Positions 1 through 10,096 of a stretch of DNA of 64,000 nucleotides are shown one piece after another. The DNA is from Onthophagus taurus (taxonomy: Eukaryota > Arthropoda > Insecta > Coleoptera > Scarabaeidae). A program made the position numbers and the translations under genes. The stretch lies in the NCBI RefSeq assembly GCF_036711975.1, contig NC_091967.1:17856001-17920000 (forward strand). The letters are read 5' to 3'. The notes under the pieces were generated by a model. The model did no database searches. It worked only from the letters and a program-made list of their open reading frames with translations, and was not told where the DNA came from. Numbering within the stretch: the stretch's first letter is position 1; each line of letters starts with the position of its first letter.

Positions 1-1140
1 GAAGGAAAGAACGTTTTTTAGAGCAAAATTCTGAATGGTTAGTTAAAAAATTCGTTGTGAATCTAAAAGAGGAAAATCTACCATCTACGTCTGCAGTAAT
101 CTTAGAAATAGGCCGTCCGTGTAAAACATTTGATGATTCCAGTGAAAGGACAAAGAGAAGAAATTCAACTCGTTTGCTGCAGGCTGAAGGTTTGGACCAA
201 TTATGTCATGCATTTTTGCAAGGACCACGAGCAGGAGACCAAATTAGGAACGCAAATATTATTGAAGTATAAAATTTACATCAACGGAACAGCAAGATTT
301 GGTTTATAGTGTATTATTCCAAAATGAAGATATCGAAAGTCCATTGAGTAAAGAAAATTCGTTGGCTCTGATGGCAGATATAGGACTATCAGTATAATAT
401 ATTAAGATCATACGCTGCAACACAAGGATGTATATTATTATCTAGTTATTACCAAGTTCGGAGTGGAAAGAAAGATTGTTACCCAGATCCTCTATCGATA
501 ACTGTAAGACCAGTAAGTGCCAGTATAACATTACAAAGTTTAGAGACTTTTAGAGACCATCAAGAGACTTTTTAAGACACAATCAGAGGAAGTGTTAAAA
601 TATCTTACGGTAACTGATCTCATATTAATGTGTAAGTGGCGATGTGATGGGTCCTCTCGACAAAGCCAATATAAACAAATTCTGCCACGTGAAACTGATC
701 AAATAACCGATTCTCATCGATTGAAAAGTATGCACATTAACAGACACTCCTTCTACATCTACTTGTATGGTATGCCTTGCCAAACCAACGGAAATGAATA
801 ATCTGGAGGGTCTGCCAGTGATCCTGTACACAAAAAAAAACAAGTACAAGACCGATTTAGAGATGAAGTAGGTATAATTATTGATAAGCTTCGACAAGGT
901 ACTGGAAACTGCAATGATGGTAACACTGCTAGAAGATTCTTTTCTAATCCTTCTTGCACAGCAGATGTTACAGGAGTAGATGAGGATTTAATTAAAAGGT
1001 TTTCCATAATTCTTCAAACATTAACCAGCAGAAGAGCCATAGATTCCAAAAAGTTTGGGGAATACGCATATCTATTGATTGCCATCAATCAAGATCTTTT
1101 CAATACGTTACTAACATCTCTGATCTTTATATCTCATCAA
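1..1140 (+). pseudogene. RAG1-like (Transib/RAG superfamily-type) transposase relic
   Basis: Several short plus-strand segments in shifting frames add up to one decayed transposase. In order I read a GRPxKxFxxxSERxKRR-type stretch (about 105-180), a middle segment with QYNILRSYAATQG and CYPDP (about 390-520), a CKWRCDGSSRQSQYKQ segment (about 630-680), and GNCNDGNTARRFFSNP followed by GVDEDLIKRFSIILQ (about 900-1020). From memory these match a transposase-like family widespread in insects and cnidarians. Its CDG motif and its GNxAR motif resemble positions around catalytic residues in RAG1. Many stops and frameshifts make it non-functional. The 5' part may lie outside the window. A C-terminal piece of the same family lies at 45135-45335. 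Membership of a repeated transposase family is fairly sure; the RAG1 link is my inference. Confidence 0.55.
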
Positions 1141-1159
1141 TTAGACATGTTGTAGAATA

Positions 1160-3700
1160 AAGCAAGTTAAATTTCGATTCAGAAGCTAAAATAAATATTA
1201 ATTAACTTTCCATTATAAGTGTAAGCATTATTACGTGTAGTTTAAAAAAAGGCAAGCATTATTTTTTTCTTAACAACAAATCTATATTTAGATATCATCT
1301 GTGTCTTATTTTAGAAGAAAGAATTGTGAGTAACGTATGATTTCTCTGCAAAGTATACATACAATTGTAGGATGATTATATCGTTTATATTATTTATTGG
1401 AACTTCACAGGGTTGCTATTAGGCGAATGGGACAACATCTTAACTAACACTTTTAAACAGACTAGAAGGGTAGTAAATATCCTTAGAATCGATAAGATAA
1501 TTTTTAAATAAAAGCAAAAGGGGTAGTTTACCCCATGCAACCCTCTGGCACATGTGTGATACATCAATGGAAAGCTCTTTAAAAATGAATATCAGTTTAT
1601 ATATATGACAAAAAAAAATTATTTATAGTATTTAAAAGTTATTGAGTTTTGGCCAGCAAAACAGCGTTTCGCCCCACCCTGGGACTGATTCTAGTTTTTG
1701 GTTAAGTGTAGGTTCTAGTGTTAATGTTAACTCTAGTTTTAGTTGTTGTTCAGTACTAGATTATTGTATATTTCTATTTAGCTAAAAGTAGAACTAGCAC
1801 TAGACCCAGAACTAGAAACATTCGGGTTTAACCGTAAGTGTTAATTTTACTGATAGTGTTAAGTTAATTCTAATTTTAGTCAGCGCTAAGTTGTATATTT
1901 GGAACACCTACATCTTGTTTCTGAAGAAGGCTATATTGCTAGTGTTAATTCTTGTTTTAGCTCAATATAATTTACTACTAATTATAAAAGTAGTAAAAAT
2001 CTCATAGTCCGTCGTCTGTGACTGTATAAGCATGTATTGGAAGGTTAAATCTTTCTTTACCACTTTCCTTTAATCTTCCTTTTAATGATAGAGCAATTAT
2101 CGTGTATTTTTTTTCGTTCGATTAATAATAGTACGCTGTAAGTTGATGTGAAGAATTGGATTTTGCCTTATACCAACTTTCCTACCACCATCCTCTACGA
2201 TTGACCATACGTTCAGTAATGAAAACGCATTGTCTGGACGCCCTGTACGGTACAGCTTGATTGCTGTTGGCCATTCATACACGTTGTCCCTATTTACTGC
2301 TTGCAAGCGCAGTTTTCTAAGGTTTCATATTATTTACATTATCCCGGGCGTAATACCTTTGCGTCATTAGAGACATAATTTCTTTGGAATTTGTGAGAGA
2401 AGAACATGGAGCGTTTACGCGAATAATAATTCCGAGAAGCACTTCTTCCTTCCCGCAAATAACAGGTTGGAGATGCCCATTAACAATTTTTTTACATTTA
2501 TCAACCTTGTATAATAGAGCAGTATAAATTGAAATTTTTCAATTGCTTAATAAACTATTAAACTTAAATTTTTTTTAATAATAATCTTCTCAAAGAATGC
2601 AGATGTGTCACTTTACGCATGACTGCTAATAACTTACATGTTCTTCATCAGACGTGTCCTTACGATCTTGTTGGAGGATTTAATAACCAAATTTGACACA
2701 TCCTGTCTTTAATTTGCTCGTTCTTTTGCACACTTATGTTGTGTTTTGAAATTTTAGATTATATCAACGGTTCCACTTCGTAATGAACCATGATTATATT
2801 AAATCCTAATTAATTGCGTTTCATTATTTTTACTGATATAAGACATGATATTAATATTTCGCTGGCGACGTCTAGACTGAAGAAAACTTTTTATACTGAT
2901 ATAAAAGATATTCATATTTAAAGTGAAGCCTGCTAATCTTATTATAAAATTAACTAAAAATACTTAGAATACCACGACGGATAATCTCTTAAACGTAAAT
3001 TCTGATTGATACGAAAAGCTTTTTTTATAACAACCGATCTTTTCGAACATTTCCACCGCTTAATTAGCTCGCTACCGATGTTATAATATCACACGTATTA
3101 GTCGTTGTTTTTCAGGCAATGATGCAGAACTTCCTTCATTACCCATAGTCATCCAGAAGTTCAACATAGACCACTTTCCACTGCGCCACTTATAGCATCG
3201 AGTACCTCGAGGCATATCTGCTTGGATTCATCGTGCCACTATAAACTACGAAATGGAACAGCTAAAGGCTGAGAGTAAGAAAATGGGCAAATTGCGATGT
3301 TTGCGTCGCGGCGATATTTTTCACAGATTTACCCGCTAAATTCATAAGCGTCCCATTAGAGACGGTTTATTATCCTTAATAACCGAGAAACGGTTATTTA
3401 TATTCGCCGTTCGAGAGACATGGACAACGCAAGCTTTATGAAGCGTAACAGAAGCTATTTTAATATTTCACTTTAGAAGCGTCACCGCCGGTTTGCCGAT
3501 GTGCTTCTGTGCTGCTACAATAATAATATCAGAGAATCGCGAGGATGTCTCGAGTAATAAGAGTAAAAGAAATAGTCCTACCCATCAAGAGCAGCTTGAG
3601 CAAGGTTTTATAGCTTCAATTTGCATTTCATAGGGACTTATTCAAACTCTACAGCGGGATTTTAGTAATCTTACTTTTAAGAAATTTTAATTTAATTAAA
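1160..3700. other. Gene-free AT-rich stretch with dispersed repeat
   Basis: No coding region was recognised. About 1676-1990 is rich in variants of CTAGTTTTAGTT and AACTAGAAC, and contains AGAACTAGAAACATTCGGGT (about 1808). A diverged copy of the latter lies near 44225. The segment 3120-3560 is less AT-rich than its surroundings, but no exon with splice sites was recognised in it. Confidence 0.5.
1676..1990. repeat. Dispersed non-coding repeat, copy 1
   Basis: The stretch is built of near-repeats of CTAGTTTTAG and TAAGTGTTAATT, and includes an AACTAGAAAC-ATTCGGGTTTAACCG core. A related core (AACTAAAAGCTTTCGGGCTTAACCG in outline) occurs at about 44228-44255. This indicates a dispersed family. 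Its class is not known; no coding capacity or clear termini were seen. Confidence 0.4.
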
Positions 3701-3705
3701 ACACT

Positions 3706-4026
3706 ATGTGTTATCCACCGTATAGAAGCACAAAGAGGAATCTTATAGATAAATCTGAAGCTTCGTCAAAGGTTCTTCTGGAAGTAAACACGATCCCAGA
3801 TATGCTGATGGCTGCCGGCGTTGAATATTATGCGGATCACGATATTTTAACGTTTGCATTCCTCATCTTGACACTAGGAAACGTGCAGATGTCAGATACA
3901 AACTGTACGAAGTACCAATGCTCTTTGTGGGGCTCTCTTTGTTCAAGATATGTACCGTTTTCTGTTTCTCCGAGAGCCAAACAAATGGTTAACGGCTTCA
4001 TGAAAAACGCGATACAATCAATTTAA
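3706..4026 (+). CDS. Unrecognised 106-codon open frame
   Basis: An ATG-initiated frame of 106 residues stands alone between non-coding stretches. It has no family motif I recognise, no convincing signal peptide and no clear neighbouring exon. It contains four cysteines in a SDTNCTKYQCSLWGSLCSRY segment and a hydrophobic stretch (LTFAFLILTLG), which could be chance. Base composition is close to that of the flanks. It may be a random open frame, an old transposon piece or an exon of an unseen gene. Listed only because it is the longest open frame between 1.2 and 4.7 kb. Confidence 0.12.
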   Translation: MCYPPYRSTKRNLIDKSEASSKVLLEVNTIPDMLMAAGVEYYADHDILTFAFLILTLGNVQMSDTNCTKYQCSLWGSLCSRYVPFSVSPRAKQMVNGFMKNAIQSI

Positions 4027-4029
4027 AGC

Positions 4030-4525
4030 TCCGCGAGAACTTTATCATTCGTTATCTGAAAGAGAAACGAGTAAATTGATTATCCAGGGTATCTGGCTAT
4101 GATTCCGGTGGATTTGGCGGAAGGAGATCACATTTGTCCTATAAAGGAAGTGTCTAACGCATCAATTATGATTTTTCATTTTTATTGGAATTACAATTAT
4201 CACAAAGTTTAAACCTTCCCGAGAAGGAGACACACATCGTAATGCTTCCTACTTTTGTATTGTGATTTGTATGAATAACCTTATCTTTTAAACTACTAAA
4301 CTGAAATGACGTCGAATGTATTAAAGTTTAATCGACATTAATTAGCAAAAATGAGATAAAAGTTTTACTTTGATTAAAAAATAATAGAAGTAAAAGTTTT
4401 GATCAAAAAATAATAATGTGGTTATTATTATTATTTTTTTAATAAAGTAAGATGTTTTGGTATAAAAAATTATTTTTTAATTCATAACGTATCTTAGCAA
4501 AACTGTTTTATTCTTTTTGTTCATT
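4030..4525. other. AT-rich spacer, nothing recognised
   Basis: This spacer up to the transposon terminus is very AT-rich (runs of AAAAAATAATA and TTATTATTATTT). It shows no coding or repeat structure that I could support. Confidence 0.5.
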
Positions 4526-4529
4526 ATTT

Positions 4530-4559
4530 GAAGACCTTACGGCAACAACGGTACAAACC
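4530..4559 (+). repeat. Left terminal inverted repeat
   Basis: Starts GAAGACCTTACGGCAACAAC. Matches the reverse complement of 8041-8070 at 25 of 30 positions. The preceding ATTT (4526-4529) equals the ATTT after the right end. Confidence 0.8.
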
Positions 4560-4755
4560 ACATTTTTAAAAAAAGTGAGTTATTTAATTTTTTTATATCA
4601 GTAGGCTATGACTTTTACTTAAAAAACAAAAACTTCCGATAAAAAAACGTTGACAGGTTCGTAAATAGAGAAAATCGTTTTTACATTAAACTTAAAATAC
4701 AGTTTTTTTAATGTAAAAAGGGTACAAGCCGTATTTAGCGTTATTAAATTAAATT

Positions 4756-7608
4756 ATGGCGGCGTCAAACAGTATTCCGACTCAAAAAAAAACGTTTCAC
4801 AACGAAAACTCAGAAAGTGATAGTGACTTAGACCTTGGGTCTGACGATAGTGCAAATGAAACTTCTTCAGACGAATATAGACAGGTAAGTTTTAAAATAT
4901 GTGGCTTATTCCCTTCTTCAGTTAAATTAATGTGACTTATTTTATTTTATTTTTTTTTTTATATTTAAATTACGATGTTATATTTTCATAATGCAAAAAT
5001 GTTACATTTTCCTATTCTTTGGTTCAAAATGCTTTAAAAATTATACAGGGTGATTCTCTACCGATGCGACAAACTTCAGCAGATGATTCTCTGGCGAAAA
5101 TTAATGTCAGTTTCTATTATGAACCATATGCGCCTTCGGTACCCCTGAGGAGCTACGCCCCTCTAATTTGGTTTTAATTTTTTGCTCGGAAACCATAAGT
5201 ACCTTAGGAATGAAATTTGGGGTAGAAGTTCAGCTCCTAATAGGCCACGTTTTGAGCCATTTTTAGCTTTTAATCTTGCCCTCAAGTTACCAAACTTGAC
5301 TACCACCTTCACTTAACTTCGGCGGTTGTAGTTACGTTTGGTAACTTGAGGACCAGATCAAAAGCAGAAAATCGGTCAAAACGCGGCCTACTAGAAGCTG
5401 AACTGGTACAAAAAAATCATTCTTAGATGCTTATGGTTTCCGAGAAAAAATAAAAACCAAATTTTCTTTGGGGGACCGTAGGTCCTCAGAGGAGCAGAAG
5501 ACGCTTATGGTTCATAATAAAAACTGGCCTTAATTTTCGACAGAGAATCATCTGCTGAAGTTTGTCGCATCGATAGAGAATCGCCCTATAGATACATAAT
5601 ATATTAGTAATAATTTTAAGAAATTTTAAGAATAATAATTTAGTAATAATATTGTGACTTATCCCTTTATGCCTTCGAAAATATCTGAAACTACTTAGTA
5701 CTATTTTTAGGAAAATGGTTTTACTAATCTTGAAGGTCCGCGTTCTTTAAATAAAAGAATTTCTTTTCACACGCCACCTAAAGCTATTCCTTCAAGAAAG
5801 CGCAAGGCAAACTTTGCAAGGCAGGTTAGAAATAAAAGAAAGATTAAACGAAATTTGGGTCACAAATATGTGAATAAACGACAAAAGCAAATAGCTGAAC
5901 GAGAACTTGGACCTTCATGCGACTGTCGCCGAAAATGTCGAAATGCTTTAGAAGGAAAAGAGATGCACATTTTCAACACTTTTTGGGACTTAGCGGATTA
6001 CAACAAACAAAATATTTACCTTTTTTCGCAAATGAAATCTGTACCGAAAAAAAGGTTATACCCTAAGAAAACAAAAAAAGAAGTATCGTCACGCAAAGTT
6101 ACTATACAATACTTTGTAAAAGTTAATGGCGTTGATGTCAAGGTGTGCAAGCAAGAATTTCTTGCAGTGCATGGCTTACAAAAATAAAAAAAAAGAATTC
6201 AGCTTTTGTATGAACAAATTAGCAAAGGAGCTACTACCCCAAAAAGTGACCAACGTGGTAAACACCAGAACAGGGCAAATAAGATTAGTGATGCTGATCG
6301 TGATAATGTGAAGGCACACATCAATTCAATTCCTAAATACACCAGTCACTACAGTAGACAAAAAAATCCTGATAAGGTGTACATAGATCAAGACTTATCC
6401 ATTTCTGCTCTGTACCATGATTATTACCTTGAATGGTGTGAAAACAAAGGTTTACATGCCGTAAAAGAAAGTTACTACAGAAACGTGTTTTGTAATGAGT
6501 TCAATATTGGATTCAAACTCCCTAAAACCGACACTTGCAAAACATGTGACTTTCTCAACATACAAATAAAACACGCTTTGAGTAAAGGCGAATTAGCAGA
6601 CACCTTTAAAACTGAACTTGAACTACATCATTGTAGGGCAGAAGAGCTACAAACAAGTCTCAAAGAAGAAATAGAAAAAGCTAAAAACACACGAGATACC
6701 CTCGTCTTAAGTTTCGATTTACAGCAGGCTCTACCAGTACCAAATTTAACGGTTGGACCTGCTTTTTATCTAAGAAAAGCGTGGACTTACAACTTAGGAA
6801 TACATGACTGTATAGAGGATAGAGGATATATGTACATGTGGCCTGAAAATGTAGCCAAGCGAGGCAGCGATGAAATTGCTAGCATTTTATACAAACATTT
6901 TAAGAAAAATTGCAATGATCAGTATACAAAGCTTATTGTATATAGCGATAATTGCGCAGGTCAAAATAAAAATTGGACCATTGTTTGTTTATGGCAACAA
7001 CTAATACGAGAAAATTTTTTTAAGAGCATAGAGCACAGATTTTTAGTAGTCGGTCACACGCATCTTCCATCTGATCGTGATTTTGCAGTTATAGAAAAAT
7101 ACAAGCGCAACTATTTAAAACAAGTATATTGTCCTGAGGACTGGTACCAAGCTGTTTTAAAAGCAAAAAGGAAGAATCCTTTCAATGTTATTATACTTGA
7201 ACAAGAAGACATTTTATCTTTTAAAGACCTACAGATGAAAATAACAAAAAAAACAAGCTGAATTTCAGTAAAATCTGTGCTTTTAAATTTGTACAAGACA
7301 ATCCAAATATAATGTTCTTTAAACACATTTGGAACGAAGAATATAAAACAGTAAATATAGGTAAAAGAGGTATAAGAAGATCTGTAAATATGTTAATAAA
7401 AGATTTAAAAAAAAAATATGATGCTCCCATTCAATTAAACCAAAAGAAACTATCCAATCTTTTCGCACTTCTAAAGTATATACCTCCGATTTATCAAAAT
7501 TTTTATAGGGAGACTGGTGTTGGTGAAAATAATAATGTAAATAGTGCACCGACTATAGATGACATAGAACATTTAGACAACTTCAGCGACATTGACGACG
7601 AAAAGTAA
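4756..7608 (+). pseudogene. Transposase-like gene with RNase H-like DDE/D features
   Basis: Exon 1 is 4756-4884 (43 codons, acidic Ser/Asp-rich start, donor GTAAGT). Exon 2 starts at 5711 after TTTTTAG in the same phase and runs to 7608, giving about 676 residues. The protein then shows a basic stretch, a Cys cluster (CDCRRKC), a KTDTCKTCD zinc-knuckle-like motif, and an RNase H-like core. The core motifs are FDLQQALPVP (about 6714), YSDNCAGQN (about 6942) and GHTHLPSDRDFAVIE (about 7052-7099). Candidate catalytic acids are the Asp of FDLQQ, the Asp of YSDN, and an Asp or Glu in the last motif. Two lesions are visible: an in-frame TAA at 6185-6187 and a 1-nt deletion in the A run near 7246-7253. 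The family is common in insect genomes as unnamed proteins (DUF7869-like, from memory). Its enzymatic role is inferred. Confidence 0.75.
5046..5588. mobile_element. Foldback MITE nested in the transposon's intron
   Basis: The whole segment is a long imperfect palindrome. The left arm beginning CAGGGTGATTCTCTACCGAT is matched by the reverse complement of the right arm over about 65 bases. Inner parts also pair: GGAAACCATAAG with CTTATGGTTTCC, and TGGTAACTTGAGG with its left partner. TA flanks both ends (5044-5045 and 5589-5590), consistent with a TA target duplication as in Tc1/mariner-type elements. It has no coding capacity. It lies wholly within the 826-bp intron 4885-5710, so it does not break the host transposon's reading frame. 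Confidence 0.8.
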
Positions 7609-8040
7609 AATAAAATTCATCTTAATTTATTAGAAAATTTAATAATGTTTATTGTGTGTTATTTTTTGTTTTTTTGTTTGTGGTGACTATTTCATGAATT
7701 AAATGTGTTTTTGTTCTTATCTAGTTATTTTTATTTCAAATTTTCACTTATTTCAGACTCTTTAGTGTTGCCATTATGAATTTGATGTCTTAGGTAATAC
7801 CTTCTCGACTTATCATTTTTGAATACATTTTCGTGTAATAAGGGTCTAAGCCACACTATTTTGACATAAATTAAATTTTGTCATTGAAAGCGCTGTTTTT
7901 CAAAAAAATCTTCAGTTTTCATCGAAGAGAAATAAGCAAGTTTCAAATAGTAAATGTTATAGAATTTTTATCTTACTTCTTATTATTTCACGATTTAATT
8001 ACAAATTAAAATGTTGATTTTCTCAAAAAGTTAGTTGTAT

Positions 8041-8070
8041 GGCATGTACCGTTGTTGCTCTAACGTCTTC
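8041..8070 (-). repeat. Right terminal inverted repeat
   Basis: The reverse complement starts GAAGACGTTAGAGCAACAAC and matches 4530-4559. It is followed by ATTT (8071-8074), the second copy of the target duplication. Confidence 0.8.
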
Positions 8071-8074
8071 ATTT

Positions 8075-8640
8075 ATTCTATTAGTCTTAAGAGCTGGAAA
8101 AGGCAATATTAATCTGAAAATGGCAGCGTTTCGGATTAGGAACAGAACAGCATTGAGATTCCTTTTAAAACAAGACATTTCAACATCATATACTTACTTC
8201 TCATGTTAATCAATTCTCCCGTTTTCTTTCAATTTCTTTGTTGCACACGCAATGTGTGTAGGAGTGTTGTTGTCATTACGATATTTCTCATGCTTTTAAA
8301 ATATTAAAACGAGTAATACGTAACTATTCTAGGATCTTCGCAATGTCACTTAAGATTACTCATTCTTATATACATAAAATTCTTTAGTTCCATAACTTTT
8401 CCCTGCAGGTATTAATATTAATCAGGAGTTCTACTGTTCAACGTGTTACCTAGCAATCTCATTGATTTTATAGCTATTGTAAAGTTCTCACATCCACTGG
8501 TGATCTAAAAATTTTTTGCTGTCCTGGATACTAATCTGAAAAAAAGTGAAATAAACGAGATGCTTTGCTATGCATACAGAAGTTTAACTTGAATCTCTGC
8601 ACACATATGGATTTCATTTCCACTTCGAAATTTTCATTTA
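8075..8640. other. AT-rich spacer, nothing recognised
   Basis: Target-side DNA between the transposon and a LINE relic. No coding motif or repeat was recognised. Confidence 0.45.
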
Positions 8641-9720
8641 CCTCTTTATTTAATTTCATGCACCTCTTCGAAATTGTCGAGTCGTAGCCCATCGCTTTTT
8701 TGACGAATCGGTTGGAAACATTTTCTTTACTGTGGACTATCTTCTTGAAGACCGAGTAGGGCTTCCTAAGCAGCCGTCGGACAGGATTTCATTGCACCCG
8801 TTATGTTAAGACATGCTAACCGCTTTATTTGTTTTAGCTCTTGTTGTGCTGTCTTATGTTTTGTTTTTGGCCACCAAACCAATGAGGCGTAGGCGACCAT
8901 GGGTCAGATTATTGCTACGTAGTCCTAATGTGCCATTCGTAGTTTAAGACCCCAGTCTTATTATCCATCTACCGTAGGCTTCTTCCTAGGAGATCTAATT
9001 GCTTGAGGGTGCTTTTTTTTGTAGCTTCCTTCTCCGAGTGAAGGGACTATTTCAATTTTATTGGATTTAGCCCATTGCTTCTACACCAAGTACTAGTGAG
9101 GAGTAGGGTTTTCTGCATTAGTTGAGTTATGATTATATCATATTTAGCTCGGATTGTGAATACCAGGTCATCAGCATACCCCTGAATCTTGAATCCGTTT
9201 TTTGTTAGGGTGTTCATCAAGTCATCAAGTACCAGGCACCGTAATAGAGGTGATAGCACTCCCCCTTGGGGACATCTTCTTAGCGACTCGCCTCCCAGAC
9301 TGGCTGTGATCTGCCGATTTTTCAACATGGCTATACACCATTTGATTGTCGACGGATGTATATCTTTTACGTTTAGAGCCTTCTCTATGGATTCATAGGA
9401 GGTGTTATCAAACGCACCCTCTATGTTTATGAAAGCATATAGGGCTGTCTCTTTGGTTGTAATTGCCTCCTCTAAAGTGCCAGTCAAAGCATGGAGAGCA
9501 GTAATTGTTTATTTTACTTTCTGGTAAGTATGTTGGCTAGGGTGGAGTGAATTAGTGACAATTACTCTATTCCTAAGGTATTGATCGATTACCTTTTCCA
9601 TCCCTTTGAGGAGAAAAGAAGTTAGGCTAAGTGGTCTGTATGCCTTGGGGTCGACGTTTGAACGCCTACCACCTTTAGATATGAAGACCCCTAAGGCTGT
9701 AGCTAGCTATGCTATATAGA
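8640..9720 (-). pseudogene. LINE reverse transcriptase relic (LOA/I/R1-like)
   Basis: Read on the minus strand from 9720 downward. The RT begins with a ...KAYRPLSLTSFLLKGMEK segment (about 9650-9590), then LHPSQHTYQK. The open frame 9487-9047 has NIEGAFDNTSYESI, GGVLSPLLRCLVL and GYADDLVF, so the YADD catalytic box is intact there. Further down, in other frames, are ASLVWWPKTKHKTAQQEL and IKRLACLNITGAMKS (about 8900-8790), typical of the RT thumb and connection. A stop lies between 9510 and 9488, and several frameshifts follow. It is related to the LINE at 14900-17256 but clearly diverged. No intact ends or target duplication were found. Confidence 0.8.
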
Positions 9721-9779
9721 GATATTATTACTGGGAGCAGGTCTTGTAAGCCTTTTTTGTATTTTCTACTACATCCCGC

Positions 9780-10096
9780 TTCCCTGCTTCAGACCCTTTT
9801 TCTTTTCACAGCCTCTTTTTAGTCTTCTTTATTTCTGTCCACTCTTTTTGTACTTTTTTCAGATTCTGTTCGGCCACTTTCTTTTCTTTCATTTCCTCTC
9901 TATTCAGGCTCTTTTTCGTCTTTCTAATCTCTCTTCTGTCTCTGTACGACCTGGCAAAACACCCCTACGTAATTCTCTTCTGTATTTTCAAGGTCCCAGA
10001 CGCAAACCCCAACAGCGTCGACATTGCCCTGTTACTTGGAGGGCACCCAGATATCTTCCATGTAAGAATTACATGACACTTTCTCCCGACAACTGA
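9780..10096 (-). other. Pyrimidine-rich segment, possible LINE ORF1 remnant
   Basis: The plus strand is strongly C/T-rich. The minus strand reads as broken, Lys/Arg/Glu-rich text with a GQCRRCWG stretch in one frame, reminiscent of the basic or Cys-knuckle parts of LINE ORF1 proteins. The resemblance is weak. It may be low-complexity DNA instead. Confidence 0.2.

Larger units (their letters stand above)
4530..8070 (+). mobile_element. 3.54 kb TIR DNA transposon of an uncharacterised insect family
   Basis: Both ends are visible. The left terminus 4530-4559 and the right terminus 8041-8070 are inverted copies matching at 25 of 30 positions, with the shared core GCAACAACGGTACA. The direct tetranucleotide ATTT lies just outside each end (4526-4529 and 8071-8074), consistent with a 4-bp target-site duplication. 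Inside is one spliced transposase-like gene (4756-7608) with an intron that holds a separate foldback MITE. A 4-bp duplication with such a DDE-like protein recalls Sola-type elements, but TTAA-targeting families are excluded by the ATTT sites. I cannot assign a superfamily. The gene has only two visible lesions, so the insertion is probably young. Confidence 0.8.

Noticed and set aside
2097-2306. Minus-strand 69-codon frame
   Set aside because: No family motif, no splice context; expected by chance in this much DNA.
4530-8070. piggyBac assignment for the 3.5 kb transposon
   Set aside because: Flanks are ATTT rather than TTAA, and the protein lacks piggyBac motifs (those are seen in the relic at 31700-33200).
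9189-9398. Plus-strand frame opposite the LINE RT
   Set aside because: Antisense of the RT palm on the minus strand.
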